Shown: positions 1 to 10,190, counted from the first letter of the stretch. The stretch is 64,000 nucleotides of DNA from Vibrio agarivorans (GCF_030409635.1 NZ_JAUFQF010000004.1:592241-656240), one strand, 5' to 3'. The notes: generated by a model not told the origin, from the sequence alone. Numbers and translations are program-made.

Positions 1-1286
1 GCCGCTTTGTCCATGTAAGACGTCAATTGCAGGATATGGAGCCGGAAGATATTGCCCACCTTCTTGAGGCCTCTCCACGCAAAAGTCGTGATGTTCTTTG
101 GCAACTCACCGACCCAGAAGACTACGGTGAAATTCTTGACGAACTGAGTGAAGACGTCAAAGATGCGCTTGTCTCAAAAATGGCCCCAGAAAAGCTTGCA
201 GAAGCAACTGAGGGCATGGATACCGATGACGTAGCCTACGTTCTACGAAGCCTTCCTGATGATGTTTCTCGCGAAGTCCTCGACCAGATGGACACGGCAG
301 ATCGTCTGCGCGTAGAGACCGCCCTGTCATATCCAGAAGACACCGCCGGTGGCCTAATGAACACCGACGTTATCACCATTCGTGGCGATGTCGATGTCGA
401 TGTTGTTTTGCGTTACTTGCGCATGAAAGGCGAGCTTCCTGAGGCGACAGATGCTCTCTACGTAATTGATGAAGACAGTCTACTGATCGGTCACTTATCG
501 CTGATGAGCCTTCTAACCGCACAGCCCGACACGCCAGTGACAGAAGTGATGGATGATGCAGATGAAGCTATCTCTGTCATTACTAGTGCTTCTGATGTCG
601 CGAGTCTGTTCGAGCGTCGTAATTGGGTTTCTGCGCCAGTTATCGATGAGAACTTACATCTCGTCGGTCGTATCACCATCGATGATGTGGTTGATGTCAT
701 TCGTGAAGATGCCGAGCACTCAATGATGAGTATGGCGGGTCTGGATGACGATGAAGATACCTTTGCACCAGTGTTCAAGTCAGCACGAAAACGTAGTGTG
801 TGGTTAGGCGTCAATGTGTTAGCGGCTCTAGCTGCTGCGTCTGTCTCTAACATGTTTGAAGCCACGCTTGACCAGATGGCAGCGATTGCCGTTCTAATGA
901 CGATTGTGCCTTCTATGGGTGGTGTTGCGGGTAATCAGACCGTGGCACTGGTCATTCGCGGCCTAGCCTTAGGCCACATTGGTGATGCCAACAAGCGCGA
1001 GCTATTGATGAAAGAGGCCGCTATAGGTCTTCTCAACGGTGTCCTTTGGGCACTGATCATTGGCGCGATTGTCGTTGTATGGAAAGGCGAATGGATGCTT
1101 GGTGGGATCATTGCTGCGGCTATGCTGACCAACTTACTGGTAGCAGGTGTCGCGGGTGTGACTATTCCAATCTTACTTAAGAAGATGAACATCGACCCCG
1201 CACTCGCTGGGGGGATGGCACTGACCACCTTCACCGATGTGATTGGTTTATCCGTCTTCTTAGGTCTAGCGACACTGTTTATCTAA
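1..1286 (+). CDS. mgtE: Magnesium transporter MgtE, 5' end cut by window edge
   Basis: The reading frame is already open at base 3 and no convincing start is present, so the N-terminus lies outside the window; a TTG at 27 is only an in-frame codon. MgtE is a homodimeric inner-membrane Mg2+ channel. The visible part has the acidic superhelical N domain (EDIAHLLEASP, DVKDALVSKM), then two CBS domains (TAGGLMNTDVITI, VTEVMDDADEAISV, WVSAPVIDENLHLVGRITIDDVVDVI), then a membrane domain of about five helices. The acidic N and CBS domains sense cytosolic Mg2+ and close the pore when it is replete. The GxGxxGNQ-type pore segment appears as PSMGGVAGNQT. A shared terminator separates it from convergent pmbA. 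Confidence 0.95.
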   Translation, partial: RFVHVRRQLQDMEPEDIAHLLEASPRKSRDVLWQLTDPEDYGEILDELSEDVKDALVSKMAPEKLAEATEGMDTDDVAYVLRSLPDDVSREVLDQMDTADRLRVETALSYPEDTAGGLMNTDVITIRGDVDVDVVLRYLRMKGELPEATDALYVIDEDSLLIGHLSLMSLLTAQPDTPVTEVMDDADEAISVITSASDVASLFERRNWVSAPVIDENLHLVGRITIDDVVDVIREDAEHSMMSMAGLDDDEDTFAPVFKSARKRSVWLGVNVLAALAAASVSNMFEATLDQMAAIAVLMTIVPSMGGVAGNQTVALVIRGLALGHIGDANKRELLMKEAAIGLLNGVLWALIIGAIVVVWKGEWMLGGIIAAAMLTNLLVAGVAGVTIPILLKKMNIDPALAGGMALTTFTDVIGLSVFLGLATLFI

Positions 1287-1304
1287 AATAAATCACGCGA
1301 TATA

Positions 1305-1342
1305 AAAAAGCCCCTGATAGTGATTCCTTTCAGGGGCTTTTT
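1305..1342. terminator. Bidirectional terminator between mgtE and pmbA
   Basis: A 12-bp inverted repeat (AAAAAGCCCCTG / CAGGGGCTTTTT) is flanked by an A tract on one side and a T tract on the other. It can therefore end transcripts of both converging genes. Confidence 0.85.
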
Positions 1343-1371
1343 AGATCTACTCAAAATCATTGATCCAGTGG

Positions 1372-2715
1372 TTATTCACCCGCCACTTTCATCGACTCGA
1401 GTAAGATTGAACCGGTTTGGATCTGTGAGCGCACTTCAACGTCACTACCCACTGCCACAATGTTTTGCAGCATGTCTTTCAAGTTACCAGCGATAGTAAT
1501 TTCAGACACTGGGTATTGGATAACACCATTTTCAACCCAGAAACCGGCGGCACCACGTGAATAGTCGCCAGTGACGGTATTAACGCCCTGCCCCATCACT
1601 TCTGTCACCAGCAAGCCTGTACCTAGCTCTTTGAGCAGCTGCTCATAACCCTGCCCCGTCGACTTAACATACCAGTTGTGGATGCCACCCGCATGCCCAG
1701 TTGGCGTCATGTTCATCTTGCGCGCTGCATAGCTGGTTAATAGATAAGTAGATAGCACACCATTAGTGATAATCTGACGATCTTGTGTCATCACACCTTC
1801 ACTATCAAATGGGCTAGACGCTAAGCCACGCAAAACATGCGGCTTCTCTTCAACTTGGAACCAATCAGGGAGAATTTTCTCACCCAGGTGATCAAGCAAG
1901 AAAGAGGCTTTGCGATACAGATTACCACCACTGATCGCCATCACTAGATGCCCCATCAAGCCTGTTGCGACATCGGCTGCAAACATCACCGGATATTCAC
2001 CTGTCGCCACGCGGCGTGGGTCGAGGCGGTTTACTGTCTGCTCTGCTGCTAAACGACCGACTTTCTCAGGTGTCCACAGTTCATCCTTGTGACGAGCAAC
2101 GGTATAGCTGTAGTCACGCTCCATTTCACCATTGTCACCTTGGCCTATCACACAGCAACTAATACTATGACGACTGCTCGGGTAACTCGCCAACAAGCCG
2201 TGGCTGTTGCCATAAACTTTGATGCCGTAGTGGCTATCATAGCTCGCGCCATCACTCTGTTTGATTTTGCTGTTGTAAGACAGTGCTGCCTGCTCCGCTT
2301 CAATAGCAAGTTTTGCCGCATAGTCTGGATCTGGCGTTTCAGGGTGGAAAAGGTCAAGGTCTGGAATATCTTGAACTAAAAACTCTTTATCAGCAGGCCC
2401 CGCACATGGGTCTTCTGATGTGTACTGAGCAATATCTAATGCCGCCAGCACCGTTTGTTGGATAGCCGCTTCACTGAGATCTGAAGTGGATGCGCTTCCT
2501 TTACGTTGACCACGATACACCGTGATACCCAGTGCACCGTCGCTATTGAACTCAACGTTCTCAACTTCACAGCCACGAGTTGAGACACTCAATCCTGTTG
2601 ATTTACTGATCGCAACTTCTGCTGCATCTGATTGCTTCGCTGCCAGCTCTAGAGCCTTTGCGACCGCACCTTCCAGTTGTTTACGTTGCTCGGCAACTTG
2701 CTGTTTTACATCCAT
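1372..2715 (-). CDS. pmbA: Metalloprotease PmbA (TldE subunit)
   Basis: Length of 447 aa and full-length similarity fit PmbA/TldE, the partner of TldD. The TldD/TldE heterodimer is a cytosolic zinc protease that processes modified peptides such as microcin B17 and degrades the CcdA antitoxin in E. coli. TldE itself carries no zinc site and stabilises the complex; tldD is not in the window. Recognisable stretches include the N-terminal [16 protein letters not shown] and the C-terminal half with [17 protein letters not shown] and [21 protein letters not shown]. The ATG at 2715 is preferred over the TTG six bases upstream. Divergent yjgA begins about 110 bp away, the same pairing as in E. coli. 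Confidence 0.93.
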   Translation of the reverse strand: MDVKQQVAEQRKQLEGAVAKALELAAKQSDAAEVAISKSTGLSVSTRGCEVENVEFNSDGALGITVYRGQRKGSASTSDLSEAAIQQTVLAALDIAQYTSEDPCAGPADKEFLVQDIPDLDLFHPETPDPDYAAKLAIEAEQAALSYNSKIKQSDGASYDSHYGIKVYGNSHGLLASYPSSRHSISCCVIGQGDNGEMERDYSYTVARHKDELWTPEKVGRLAAEQTVNRLDPRRVATGEYPVMFAADVATGLMGHLVMAISGGNLYRKASFLLDHLGEKILPDWFQVEEKPHVLRGLASSPFDSEGVMTQDRQIITNGVLSTYLLTSYAARKMNMTPTGHAGGIHNWYVKSTGQGYEQLLKELGTGLLVTEVMGQGVNTVTGDYSRGAAGFWVENGVIQYPVSEITIAGNLKDMLQNIVAVGSDVEVRSQIQTGSILLESMKVAGE

Positions 2716-2824
2716 CTTCAATTCATCAATTTGCTTTTATTACTCCAAGAATAACAAGAATTTCGCTTTCTCCCCACGATTGTTGTTAAAATAGCTCTAT
2801 AGATCGATAAAAAAGGCAGTAAAC

Positions 2825-3352
2825 ATGGCTCGTAAGAATCAAAAAGCGCCCTGGGAACCGGAAGAAGAGATTATCTGGGTCAGCAAAACTGAGCTGAAGC
2901 GTGACATGGAAGAGTTACAGAAACTGGGTGAAGAACTCGTGAACCTGAAACCTTCAGTGCTCGAGAAATTTCCACTAAGTGATGACCTACGTGACGCGAT
3001 CAAAGACGCACAGCGCTTCAACAAAGAAGCTCGTCGTCGCCAGATCCAATACATAGGTAAGATCATGCGTAATGAAGAGACTGAGCCGCTACAAGCCGCT
3101 CTCGACAAAGTACGCAATAAGCACTCACAAGCAACGGCAGAACTACACAAGCTGGAGCTTTTACGTGATCGTGTGGTCGAAGAGGGCGACAGTGCCATTG
3201 CCGATGTGTTGGAGCTTTACCCAAGCGCCGATCGTCAGCGCCTACGTCAACTTGCACGTCAAGCCGCAAAAGAGAAAAAAGCCGGTAAGCCTGCCAAGGC
3301 ATTCCGTGAAATCTTCCAAGTGCTCAAAGAGCTCAATGCAGAAGAGCTTTAA
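2825..3352 (+). CDS. darP: Ribosome biogenesis factor YjgA/DarP (DUF615)
   Basis: A 175-aa, highly charged, alpha-helical protein of the YjgA/DUF615 family, called DarP in E. coli, where it binds the late 50S precursor and helps mature the peptidyl transferase centre. Family hallmarks are [22 protein letters not shown] near the start, [19 protein letters not shown] in the middle, and the C-terminal [16 protein letters not shown]. The ATG follows AAAAAAGGCAGTAAAC, a good ribosome binding site. It is monocistronic and ends in its own terminator. Function is transferred from the family, not shown by the sequence. Confidence 0.93.
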   Translation: MARKNQKAPWEPEEEIIWVSKTELKRDMEELQKLGEELVNLKPSVLEKFPLSDDLRDAIKDAQRFNKEARRRQIQYIGKIMRNEETEPLQAALDKVRNKHSQATAELHKLELLRDRVVEEGDSAIADVLELYPSADRQRLRQLARQAAKEKKAGKPAKAFREIFQVLKELNAEEL

Positions 3353-3356
3353 TTGC

Positions 3357-3382
3357 AATCCCCGCTTCTTGCGGGGATTTTT
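3357..3382 (+). terminator. Terminator after darP
   Basis: AATCCCCGC, loop TTCTT, GCGGGGATT, then a T run. It begins 4 bases after the darP stop. Confidence 0.88.
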
Positions 3383-3393
3383 CTATCTCTAAC

Positions 3394-4101
3394 CTAAACG
3401 GCACTTGCCGCCACAAATTCAGCCAAAACAGAGTGTGGATGCTCACCGTTCAGTTCACTTATCTCACCAGATACCTCTACCTTAGCATTTGCCACAAAAG
3501 CAAAATGACTGGCTATCGACTTAGCGTCACTCAAGTGATGTGTCACCATTAAAACCGTCGTGCCACGTTCTTCTGCCAAAGATGCCACCAGCAGCAACAT
3601 CTCTTCACGAAGCACAGGATCGAGAGCTGAAAACGGTTCATCTAGCAACCAAATAGGGTGAGGCTGAACAAAGCACCGAGCCAGCGCTACACGCTGCTTT
3701 TGCCCACCTGAGAGCTGCTCAGGTAACCGTTCTAAATATTCCCCTATTCCAACCTGGTTCGCCGCAAGTTCAACCTGTTGTTTCTGCTGCTGTGTTAACT
3801 TGAGACTAGGGTTAAGCCCCAGACTGATGTTGTCCCGTACACTGAGATGAGCAAACAAGTTATAGTCTTGGAATAACATCGCCAATGGGCGGCGATGTGG
3901 AGGCGTGTGATCAATACGCTGCGCTAATACAGAAATCTCACCTTGAGCCGGCTCAATAAACCCTGCGACCAATGCCAACAAAGTCGACTTACCAGCACCA
4001 CTTGGCCCCATTAATGCCACAATCGCACCTTGATCGACCTGTAAATCAAAGTGAAAAGGTTGTTGGTGATATTCATACAGCACATTAGTGATGCTTAGCA
4101 T
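3394..4101 (-). CDS. thiQ: Thiamine ABC transporter ATP-binding protein ThiQ
   Basis: The 235-aa ATPase subunit of the ThiBPQ importer for thiamine, thiamine monophosphate and TPP. Walker A is GPSGAGKST, the Q-loop is LFQDYNLFAHL, the ABC signature is LSGGQKQRVALAR, and Walker B is IWLLDEPFSALD. The switch histidine lies in MVTHHLSDA. The start chosen is the ATG at 4101, 6 bases after GAGGAG; an in-frame ATG seven codons upstream lacks a site. The gene overlaps the end of thiP by 17 bp, so the two are probably translationally coupled. It is last in a riboswitch-controlled operon. Confidence 0.94.
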   Translation of the reverse strand: MLSITNVLYEYHQQPFHFDLQVDQGAIVALMGPSGAGKSTLLALVAGFIEPAQGEISVLAQRIDHTPPHRRPLAMLFQDYNLFAHLSVRDNISLGLNPSLKLTQQQKQQVELAANQVGIGEYLERLPEQLSGGQKQRVALARCFVQPHPIWLLDEPFSALDPVLREEMLLLVASLAEERGTTVLMVTHHLSDAKSIASHFAFVANAKVEVSGEISELNGEHPHSVLAEFVAASAV

Positions 4102-5686
4102 GCTTACTCCTCGAGGTAACAAACAGCTTTTCTAACACGGTAAAACTCCCGACACTGAGCAGTAATAGCGCGAGAGATACCACTGCAGCAGCTTCCATCT
4201 GATAGCTCCCTAGCAGTTGGAATAGATAGAGCGGCAAGGTTCTAAAATCTTGACTGCCAAACAAGGCTATCGCACTCAAATCACCCATAGAGAGCATAAA
4301 ACTAATCGCAAAAGCATGGGTGATCGGGCGCTTCAATGCACGCCACTCAACGATGTGTATCCGCGACCAGCCTGTCATCCCCAAGCTAACACACAGCAGT
4401 TGGTACTGCTGACCGACATGTAACATTGGCTGCGCGAGTGACTTGATAACATAGGGCAGAGCCATCAATGCGTTAACACAAACCACGACCCAAAATGCTA
4501 AGCTGTAAACATCCGTAACGCTGCGCAGCAGCAGAAATATCCCGGTACTTATCACCAACCCTGGAGTGACTAAAATAATCGTGCCTACCAGTTCAAGTAA
4601 GCTTGCTCGACTATTTTTCATCTGCATACGCCAGCCTCGACTGGTCAACAATATACAAAAGCCCAGCAGTAAGGCCATCATGGCTGCCATCACGGCAACT
4701 TGAAGCGACGTCGCCAACGCTTGCCAAAAACGCCAATCACTAACAACGGACCAAAGTTGCGTATTCAAGCCACTCACAAAGACCATCACCAACGGAGGGA
4801 TCACTAGCAATACACCACCAATGATCCAAAAGCTGTCCCATGCTTTTGACCACCAATGATCCTTACCAACAAAATTGTCTCTTGCCTTACTGCCAGACTC
4901 GACTGCCATTGGCTTTGAGAGCTTTTGGATCCCGATAGCTAATAAGCCACAAAGCAGCATTTGCCATAGGGCAAGCAATGCACCTGTCTGCAAGTCAAAA
5001 TCAAATTTTATTGCCTGGTAGATCGCGAGTTCTATTGTGGTGGATTTTGGCCCTCCACCCAACGCCATAACGGTAGCAAAGCTAGTAAAGCAGAGCATAA
5101 ATACCAACCCATATACATGCGGCAGTTGTTGACGAAGCCTCGGCCATTCAATCCATTTAAATTTGTACCAATGCCCCATCCCAAGATGTGCACACAGTCG
5201 GTGCTGCTCTTGAGGTATGCTTTCGAGAGATTGCAGCAGCAACCTCGCTGCATACGGCAGATTAAAAAACACATGCGCCAGTAAGATTCCGTTTAGGCCA
5301 TAGATGGAAAAAGGCAGTGATAAGTCAAACAGCTCAAGCCCCTTCGCTAGCCAACCTCGATTACCGTATATCGCCAGCAAGCCAAAAACCCCGACCAACA
5401 CAGGCAATACTAACGTTGTAGCAAATATCTTGATCAATAGATCTCGGCCTGGGAATTGACGGCGAGAGAGGGCGTGAGCGAGCGGAATCGCGAGCCCAAC
5501 ACTGAGTAAAGTCGATAAGCTCGCTTGATAGAAACTAAACTTAGTGACGTGTCGATAGTAGGGTTCATTCCAGATCTGTGCGATCTCTAAGGACGGAGCA
5601 AACGACACAAGAGCAGCCAGCGCTGAAATAACAAAGGCCGCGATAGCTATCGCGACCCATAAACCTATTTTAGGTACGTGATTCAC
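4085..5686 (-). CDS. thiP: Thiamine ABC transporter permease ThiP
   Basis: The inner-membrane permease of ThiBPQ, with about twelve predicted helices in two homologous halves. Each half carries a BPD-type EAA loop: ESIPQEQHRLCAHLGMGHWYKF and, in the second half, LCVSLGMTGWSRIHIVEWRAL. I prefer the GTG at 5686: it lies 8 bases after the thiB stop, follows AAGG, and gives 533 aa, the usual family length. An ATG at 5719 would give 544 aa with a 25-bp overlap into thiB, so the start is uncertain. It overlaps thiQ downstream. Confidence 0.9.
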   Translation of the reverse strand: MNHVPKIGLWVAIAIAAFVISALAALVSFAPSLEIAQIWNEPYYRHVTKFSFYQASLSTLLSVGLAIPLAHALSRRQFPGRDLLIKIFATTLVLPVLVGVFGLLAIYGNRGWLAKGLELFDLSLPFSIYGLNGILLAHVFFNLPYAARLLLQSLESIPQEQHRLCAHLGMGHWYKFKWIEWPRLRQQLPHVYGLVFMLCFTSFATVMALGGGPKSTTIELAIYQAIKFDFDLQTGALLALWQMLLCGLLAIGIQKLSKPMAVESGSKARDNFVGKDHWWSKAWDSFWIIGGVLLVIPPLVMVFVSGLNTQLWSVVSDWRFWQALATSLQVAVMAAMMALLLGFCILLTSRGWRMQMKNSRASLLELVGTIILVTPGLVISTGIFLLLRSVTDVYSLAFWVVVCVNALMALPYVIKSLAQPMLHVGQQYQLLCVSLGMTGWSRIHIVEWRALKRPITHAFAISFMLSMGDLSAIALFGSQDFRTLPLYLFQLLGSYQMEAAAVVSLALLLLSVGSFTVLEKLFVTSRSKHAKHH

Positions 5687-5694
5687 AACTGGCC

Positions 5695-6687
5695 TTAGAA
5701 GGTCAGCGCATGCTGCCATTCACGGATCCAGCCTCGGCGTTTTTGTGCGACTTCGTCAGCGGAAAAACTCAGCGCATTCTCAGGTTGAGTTAATGTCGCA
5801 AAGCCCTGAGGTAAGGCAACGTTGGTCACTGGATACATCCAGTTACCCGTAGGCATCGCCGCCTGAAAATCTTCAGAGAGGACAAATTGCATAAACTGAT
5901 CCGCCAGAGCTTGCTTGTCGGTCCCCTTCACTTTGGCAACTACCTCAACCTGAGTGTAATGGCCTTCAGCAAAATCAGCCGCAGCAAATCGCTCATCTTC
6001 TTCCGCAATCAAGTGATACGCTGGCGATGTGGTGTATGAGAGCACCATATCCGACTCACCCTCTAAAAACATCGAATACGCTTCAGACCAACCTTTGGTC
6101 ACAGTCACCGTCTTCGTTGCGAGTTGCTGCCAAGCCTCAGTGGCTTTGTCGCCATAGACAGACTTCATCCACAACAGCAGCCCTTGCCCAGGTGTCGATG
6201 TTCTTGGGTCTTGGTATATCACCTTAATATCGTCACGCTCTTCCACCAGCTCTTTAAGGCTTTGGGGTGGGTTTTCTAACTTCTCTTTGTTGTAAACAAA
6301 CGCAAAATAACCGTAATCAAACGGGATAAAAGTGTCATCTTCCCAACCACCAGGCAGGGTAATCGCCGAGGTATTGACCTTATGAGTATCCAATAGCCCC
6401 GTTTCACGCGCTTCTGTCATTAGGTTATTGTCCAACCCAAGAATGATATCCGCTTTGCTGTTGCTGCCCTCTAAGCGCAGGCGATTGAGAATAGAAACGC
6501 CATCATCAAGGGCGATAAAATTCAACTCACAATCACATTGAGACTCAAACGCCTGCTTGACCGCCGGCCCAGGACCCCAGTCAGAAGCAAAAGAGTCGTA
6601 GGTGTAAACTGTCAGTGTGTTGCTTGCTGCAAATGCAGAGCTTGAGATGAGCGCGAAAGCGCTGATTAAGTAAGAAGACGATGTCAT
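5695..6687 (-). CDS. thiB: Thiamine-binding periplasmic protein ThiB (TbpA)
   Basis: The solute-binding protein that delivers thiamine and its phosphates to ThiPQ. A signal peptide (ISAFALISSSAFAA, cleavage around residue 21) is followed by the family start NTLTVYTYDSFASDWGPGPAVK. Other hallmarks are the ligand-pocket region TSTPGQGLLLWMKSVYGD and the segment KGWSEAYSMFLEGESDMVLSYTTSPAYH. The ATG at 6687 is spaced 9 bases from AAGGA; the ATG three codons upstream directly abuts that site and is unlikely. It is the first gene of thiBPQ, directly below the TPP riboswitch. Confidence 0.94.
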   Translation of the reverse strand: MTSSSYLISAFALISSSAFAASNTLTVYTYDSFASDWGPGPAVKQAFESQCDCELNFIALDDGVSILNRLRLEGSNSKADIILGLDNNLMTEARETGLLDTHKVNTSAITLPGGWEDDTFIPFDYGYFAFVYNKEKLENPPQSLKELVEERDDIKVIYQDPRTSTPGQGLLLWMKSVYGDKATEAWQQLATKTVTVTKGWSEAYSMFLEGESDMVLSYTTSPAYHLIAEEDERFAAADFAEGHYTQVEVVAKVKGTDKQALADQFMQFVLSEDFQAAMPTGNWMYPVTNVALPQGFATLTQPENALSFSADEVAQKRRGWIREWQHALTF

Positions 6688-6739
6688 CGTGTACATTCCT
6701 TGTCATCGCTGGGCAGGGCGACCTAAACAAGGTCTCTCA

Positions 6740-6820
6740 ATGCCTACGCCAGCATTATCTGGTTCAGGTCGCTACGGGTATTTTCTCAGCTGACCTCACG
6801 CCAGCACCCCGTTGAGTGGC
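6740..6820 (-). promoter_or_regulatory. TPP (THI-box) riboswitch upstream of thiBPQ
   Basis: Read on the minus strand, this has the ordered conserved blocks of the thiamine pyrophosphate aptamer: CGGGGTGC, GCTGAGA, a CCC block, ACCTGAACCAGATAATGC, then GCGTAGGCA. TPP binding would turn off expression of the importer. No hairpin plus U run follows. A small GACCT/AGGTC stem lies between the aptamer and the thiB ribosome binding site, so translational control looks more likely than attenuation (inference). Confidence 0.95.
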
Positions 6821-6850
6821 ACAAATTGTAATGTTAATTAAAGGTAAACG

Positions 6851-7486
6851 CTAGCTGCGTTGATCGTAACCCCATCGAGGCACTAACCCCTGCTCTACAC
6901 CTAGGTGATCTAAAATACGCGCCACCATAAAGTCAATCAGATCTTCGATGGTTTTCGGTTGATGATAAAACCCCGGCGCTGCGGGCATGATGGTGACACC
7001 CATTTGAGAAAGCTTGTGCATATTTTCTAGGTGTAAGGTCGAAAATGGCGTCTCTCTCACTACCAACAGCAGTTGTCCTCGCTCTTTAAGCACGACATCC
7101 GCTGCACGCTCAATCAAGTTGTCCGACATCCCATGGGCAATTGCAGCCACACTGCCGGCAGAGCAAGGACACACCACCATCTGCTTTGGTGCTGCAGAGC
7201 CAGATGCCACTGGAGAAAACCAATCCTCTTTACCGCATACGACTAACTTGTCTGCCTCACAGCCCAAATGCTCTACCAAGGCTTGATGTGCAGCGTCTGG
7301 CCCACTGGGTAGCTTTAGGCCATGCTCTGTGGCTAATACCACACGCGCAGCAGACGAAATGAGAAGATAGACTTGATAGTCCGCGGCAAGCAAGCACTCC
7401 AGCAGGCGCAACCCATAAGGTGCGCCTGACGCTCCAGTAAACGCCAGTGTGATTGCCTTGTTGTTCGCTACAGTTTGTGTGGTCAC
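6851..7486 (-). CDS. ubiX: Flavin prenyltransferase UbiX
   Basis: A 211-aa member of the UbiX/Pad1 family, which attaches a dimethylallyl group to FMN to make the prenyl-FMN cofactor of the UbiD decarboxylase in ubiquinone synthesis. The FMN-binding start is [18 protein letters not shown]; further hallmarks are [30 protein letters not shown], the [16 protein letters not shown] block and [10 protein letters not shown]. The start at 7486 is a GTG with only a weak upstream AGAGAA. It lies 20 bp below mpl and is probably cotranscribed with it. ubiD is not in the window. Confidence 0.93.
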   Translation of the reverse strand: MTTQTVANNKAITLAFTGASGAPYGLRLLECLLAADYQVYLLISSAARVVLATEHGLKLPSGPDAAHQALVEHLGCEADKLVVCGKEDWFSPVASGSAAPKQMVVCPCSAGSVAAIAHGMSDNLIERAADVVLKERGQLLLVVRETPFSTLHLENMHKLSQMGVTIMPAAPGFYHQPKTIEDLIDFMVARILDHLGVEQGLVPRWGYDQRS

Positions 7487-7506
7487 GCGCTATTTCTCTT
7501 TATGGT

Positions 7507-8862
7507 TTATTTGGTGGAGAGAGCTCGCAGGAGTTTGTCGTGAATACCTTCAAACCCTCCATTACTCATCACCAGAATATGGTCTCCAGGCTTTGCGCTG
7601 GCGACGATCTTCTCAACAAGGCGGTCGATGTTATCGTCAGTATCGCTCTGTTGAGCACACTGCTGCGCAACATCACTCACACACCAATCTATCGAATCAG
7701 GCTGATAAATAAACACGCTGTCTGCCGCAGACAATGACGCCGCCAAGGTTTCTTTGTGTACTCCGCGTTTCATCGTCGCGGAGCGAGGCTCTAAGACCGC
7801 AATGATCTTATCTTTGCCCACCTTGTTACGCAGGCCACCCAATGTCAGTTCAATGGCCGTTGGGTGATGAGCAAAATCATCATAGACCGTAATACCGTTG
7901 AACTCTCCTTTGAGCTCAAGCCTACGTTTCGTATTGATAAACTTCGCTAACGCTTCGCACGCATGCTGTGGAGAGACACCGACGTGACGTGCAGCGGCAA
8001 TGGCCATGAGGGCATTATCGACATTGTGATCGCCCACTAGATCCCAATCAACCTGACCAACAACCTGCTCTTGATAACTCACCTCAAACTGGCTGCCATC
8101 TTTACGCAATTTTTTGGCGCTCCAGTCCCCTTGCTGGCCGGAAAATTCCGTTTCGCTCCAACAGCCTCGGTCAAGCACATCGGCAATCGCACTGTCACTC
8201 TTTGGTGACAGAATCCGACCATTGCCCGGTACTGTGCGTACCAAATGATGAAACTGACGCTTGATCGCTTCTAAATCATCAAAGATATCAGCATGATCAA
8301 ACTCAAGGTTATTCATGATCAAAGTGCGAGGATGGTAATGAACAAACTTAGAGCGCTTATCAAAGAAGGCGCTATCATACTCGTCCGCTTCAACCACAAA
8401 GAACATGCTCTCACCCAAGCGAGCCGAAATGCCAAAGTTCCCTAACACACCTCCCACGAGGAATCCGGGTTGATAACCGCACTCCTCTAGAATCCAAGCC
8501 AGCATGCTTGACGTTGTCGTTTTGCCATGCGTGCCAGATACTGCAAGTACCCAGCGGTCATGCAAGAGAAACTCTTGTAGCCACTGAGGACCAGAGGTGT
8601 AACGAAAGTTACGGTTTAGAACATATTCAACACAGGGATTGCCGCGACTCATCGCATTGCCAATCACGACAAGGTCTGGGGCTGGCTCAAGTTGAGCAGG
8701 GTCATAACCTTGAATGATTTCGATACCATGCTCTTCAAGCATCGTACTCATTGGAGGGTAAACATTGGCATCAGAGCCCGTCACTTTATGGCCAAGTTGG
8801 CGAGCTAACATAGCCGCACCACCCATAAACGTACCGCAAATACCTAAGATGTGAATGTGCAT
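7507..8862 (-). CDS. mpl: UDP-MurNAc:tripeptide ligase Mpl (murein recycling)
   Basis: Cytosolic Mur-ligase family enzyme that attaches recycled L-Ala-gamma-D-Glu-meso-DAP to UDP-MurNAc, feeding salvaged murein peptide back into wall synthesis. It begins HIHILGICGTFMGG, has the ATP-binding P-loop GTHGKTTT, the ligase-family EADEYDSAFFDKRSKF and NNLEFDHADIF, then VYDDFAHHPTAI and VLEPRSATMKRG. The ATG at 8862 is chosen because AGGGATGG lies 5 bases upstream and E. coli Mpl starts at the same place; an ATG three codons earlier has no site. It is divergent from fbp, as in E. coli where mpl and fbp are neighbours. Confidence 0.94.
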   Translation of the reverse strand: MHIHILGICGTFMGGAAMLARQLGHKVTGSDANVYPPMSTMLEEHGIEIIQGYDPAQLEPAPDLVVIGNAMSRGNPCVEYVLNRNFRYTSGPQWLQEFLLHDRWVLAVSGTHGKTTTSSMLAWILEECGYQPGFLVGGVLGNFGISARLGESMFFVVEADEYDSAFFDKRSKFVHYHPRTLIMNNLEFDHADIFDDLEAIKRQFHHLVRTVPGNGRILSPKSDSAIADVLDRGCWSETEFSGQQGDWSAKKLRKDGSQFEVSYQEQVVGQVDWDLVGDHNVDNALMAIAAARHVGVSPQHACEALAKFINTKRRLELKGEFNGITVYDDFAHHPTAIELTLGGLRNKVGKDKIIAVLEPRSATMKRGVHKETLAASLSAADSVFIYQPDSIDWCVSDVAQQCAQQSDTDDNIDRLVEKIVASAKPGDHILVMSNGGFEGIHDKLLRALSTK

Positions 8863-9164
8863 AGTCGCCATCCCTGTCGATTAATCTAATTACAGCAATT
8901 ATATCAGCTTGCTACAGGATGAGCATGATACGCGTTTATGGCGCAAAAGATTGAGATCCCGCCTCTATTTGCTCAGCGCAAACGTTCAAGCGCACAAAAA
9001 ACGAACAAACACACCAAATAATCATACAAATAGCCAGTTTTGGTATTTTATTCAATTCTCGTAATAAATTTTAAACTCTAAGATTAAAGGTGAGCTTGAT
9101 TCCCCATCAAGAGGCGACACGGCTCCTCCATCTCCCCCTAAAAATTAAGAGTTAAGGACCTAAC
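8863..9164. other. Intergenic region between divergent mpl and fbp
   Basis: 302 bp, AT-rich, with no open frame that looks coding. It must hold the promoters of both genes, but I do not see a strong -35/-10 pair. In the fbp leader a short hairpin (CTTGAT, loop TCCCC, ATCAAG; 9095-9111) lies about 55 bp before the ATG. Confidence 0.5.
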
Positions 9165-10178
9165 ATGTCAGGATTACGCACTTTAGGCGAATTCGTTGTC
9201 GAGAAACAGGCAGATTTTCCCCATGCCAGCGGCGACCTATCGTCTCTACTCGCGTCTATTCGTCTTGCTGCAAAGATCGTTAACCGTGAAATCAATAAAG
9301 CAGGCTTAGTTGATATCACTGGTGCAGTAGGCACAGAAAACGTTCAAGGCGAAGCTCAACAAAAGCTCGACCTATACGCAAATGAAAAGTTCAAGGCAGC
9401 ACTGGAAGCTCGTGACCAAGTTTGTGGTGTCGCCAGTGAAGAAGAAGATGAAGCGGTAAGCTTTGATCGTGATAAAAACCAACATGCGAAATACGTGGTT
9501 TTGATGGATCCACTAGATGGGTCATCAAACATTGACGTTAACGTATCTGTGGGGACGATCTTCTCAATTTACCATCGCGTATCTCCTGTAGGTACACCAC
9601 CAACTATGGAAGACTTCCTGCAACCAGGCCATAAGCAAGTGGCTGCGGGTTACGTTATCTACGGCTCGTCAACGATGCTAGTGTACACCACTGGTGCTGG
9701 TGTTAACGGCTTTACTTACGATCCTTCTCTTGGCACATTCTGTCTTTCTCACGAAAACATGATGATCCCTACCGAGGGTAAAATCTACTCGATCAACGAA
9801 GGCAACTACATTCGCTTCCCGAAAGGGGTTAAGAAGTACATTAAGTACTGCCAAGAGAATGTGCCTGAAGATGGCCGTCCTTACACGTCACGCTACATCG
9901 GCTCATTGGTATCAGACTTCCACCGCAACCTTTTACACGGTGGTATTTACATGTACCCAAGTACACAAAGCCATCCAAATGGTAAGCTGCGTCTGCTTTA
10001 CGAGTGTAATCCGATGGCGTTCCTTGTTGAGCAAGCTGGCGGCACAGCTTCTGATGGTCAACAGCGTATTATGGATATCGATCCAAAAGAGCTGCATGAA
10101 CGCGTTCCGTTCTTCTGTGGCTCAAAATCGATGGTTGATAAAGTCGAAGAGTTCATTAGTGAGTTTCCTGAAGACTAA
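9165..10178 (+). CDS. fbp: Class 1 fructose-1,6-bisphosphatase
   Basis: Gluconeogenic enzyme hydrolysing fructose-1,6-bisphosphate to fructose-6-phosphate in the cytosol. At 337 aa it has standard length. The metal-binding motif is [21 protein letters not shown] (around residue 115), with the upstream acidic cluster ASEEEDEAV. The substrate-site region [23 protein letters not shown] and the C-terminal [21 protein letters not shown] are intact. AAGGA precedes the ATG by 7 bases. Monocistronic, with its own terminator. Confidence 0.97.
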   Translation: MSGLRTLGEFVVEKQADFPHASGDLSSLLASIRLAAKIVNREINKAGLVDITGAVGTENVQGEAQQKLDLYANEKFKAALEARDQVCGVASEEEDEAVSFDRDKNQHAKYVVLMDPLDGSSNIDVNVSVGTIFSIYHRVSPVGTPPTMEDFLQPGHKQVAAGYVIYGSSTMLVYTTGAGVNGFTYDPSLGTFCLSHENMMIPTEGKIYSINEGNYIRFPKGVKKYIKYCQENVPEDGRPYTSRYIGSLVSDFHRNLLHGGIYMYPSTQSHPNGKLRLLYECNPMAFLVEQAGGTASDGQQRIMDIDPKELHERVPFFCGSKSMVDKVEEFISEFPED

Positions 10179-10190
10179 GTACTACAACAC

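Noticed and set aside
3072..3392. 106-aa plus-strand frame inside darP
   Set aside because: Out-of-frame overlap of a conserved gene, with no independent start signal; runs through the darP terminator.
3394..7486. thiBPQ-ubiX as a horizontally acquired island
   Set aside because: Base composition and codon use look like the neighbours, there are no repeats, tRNA or integrase, and the genes are ordinary gammaproteobacterial versions.
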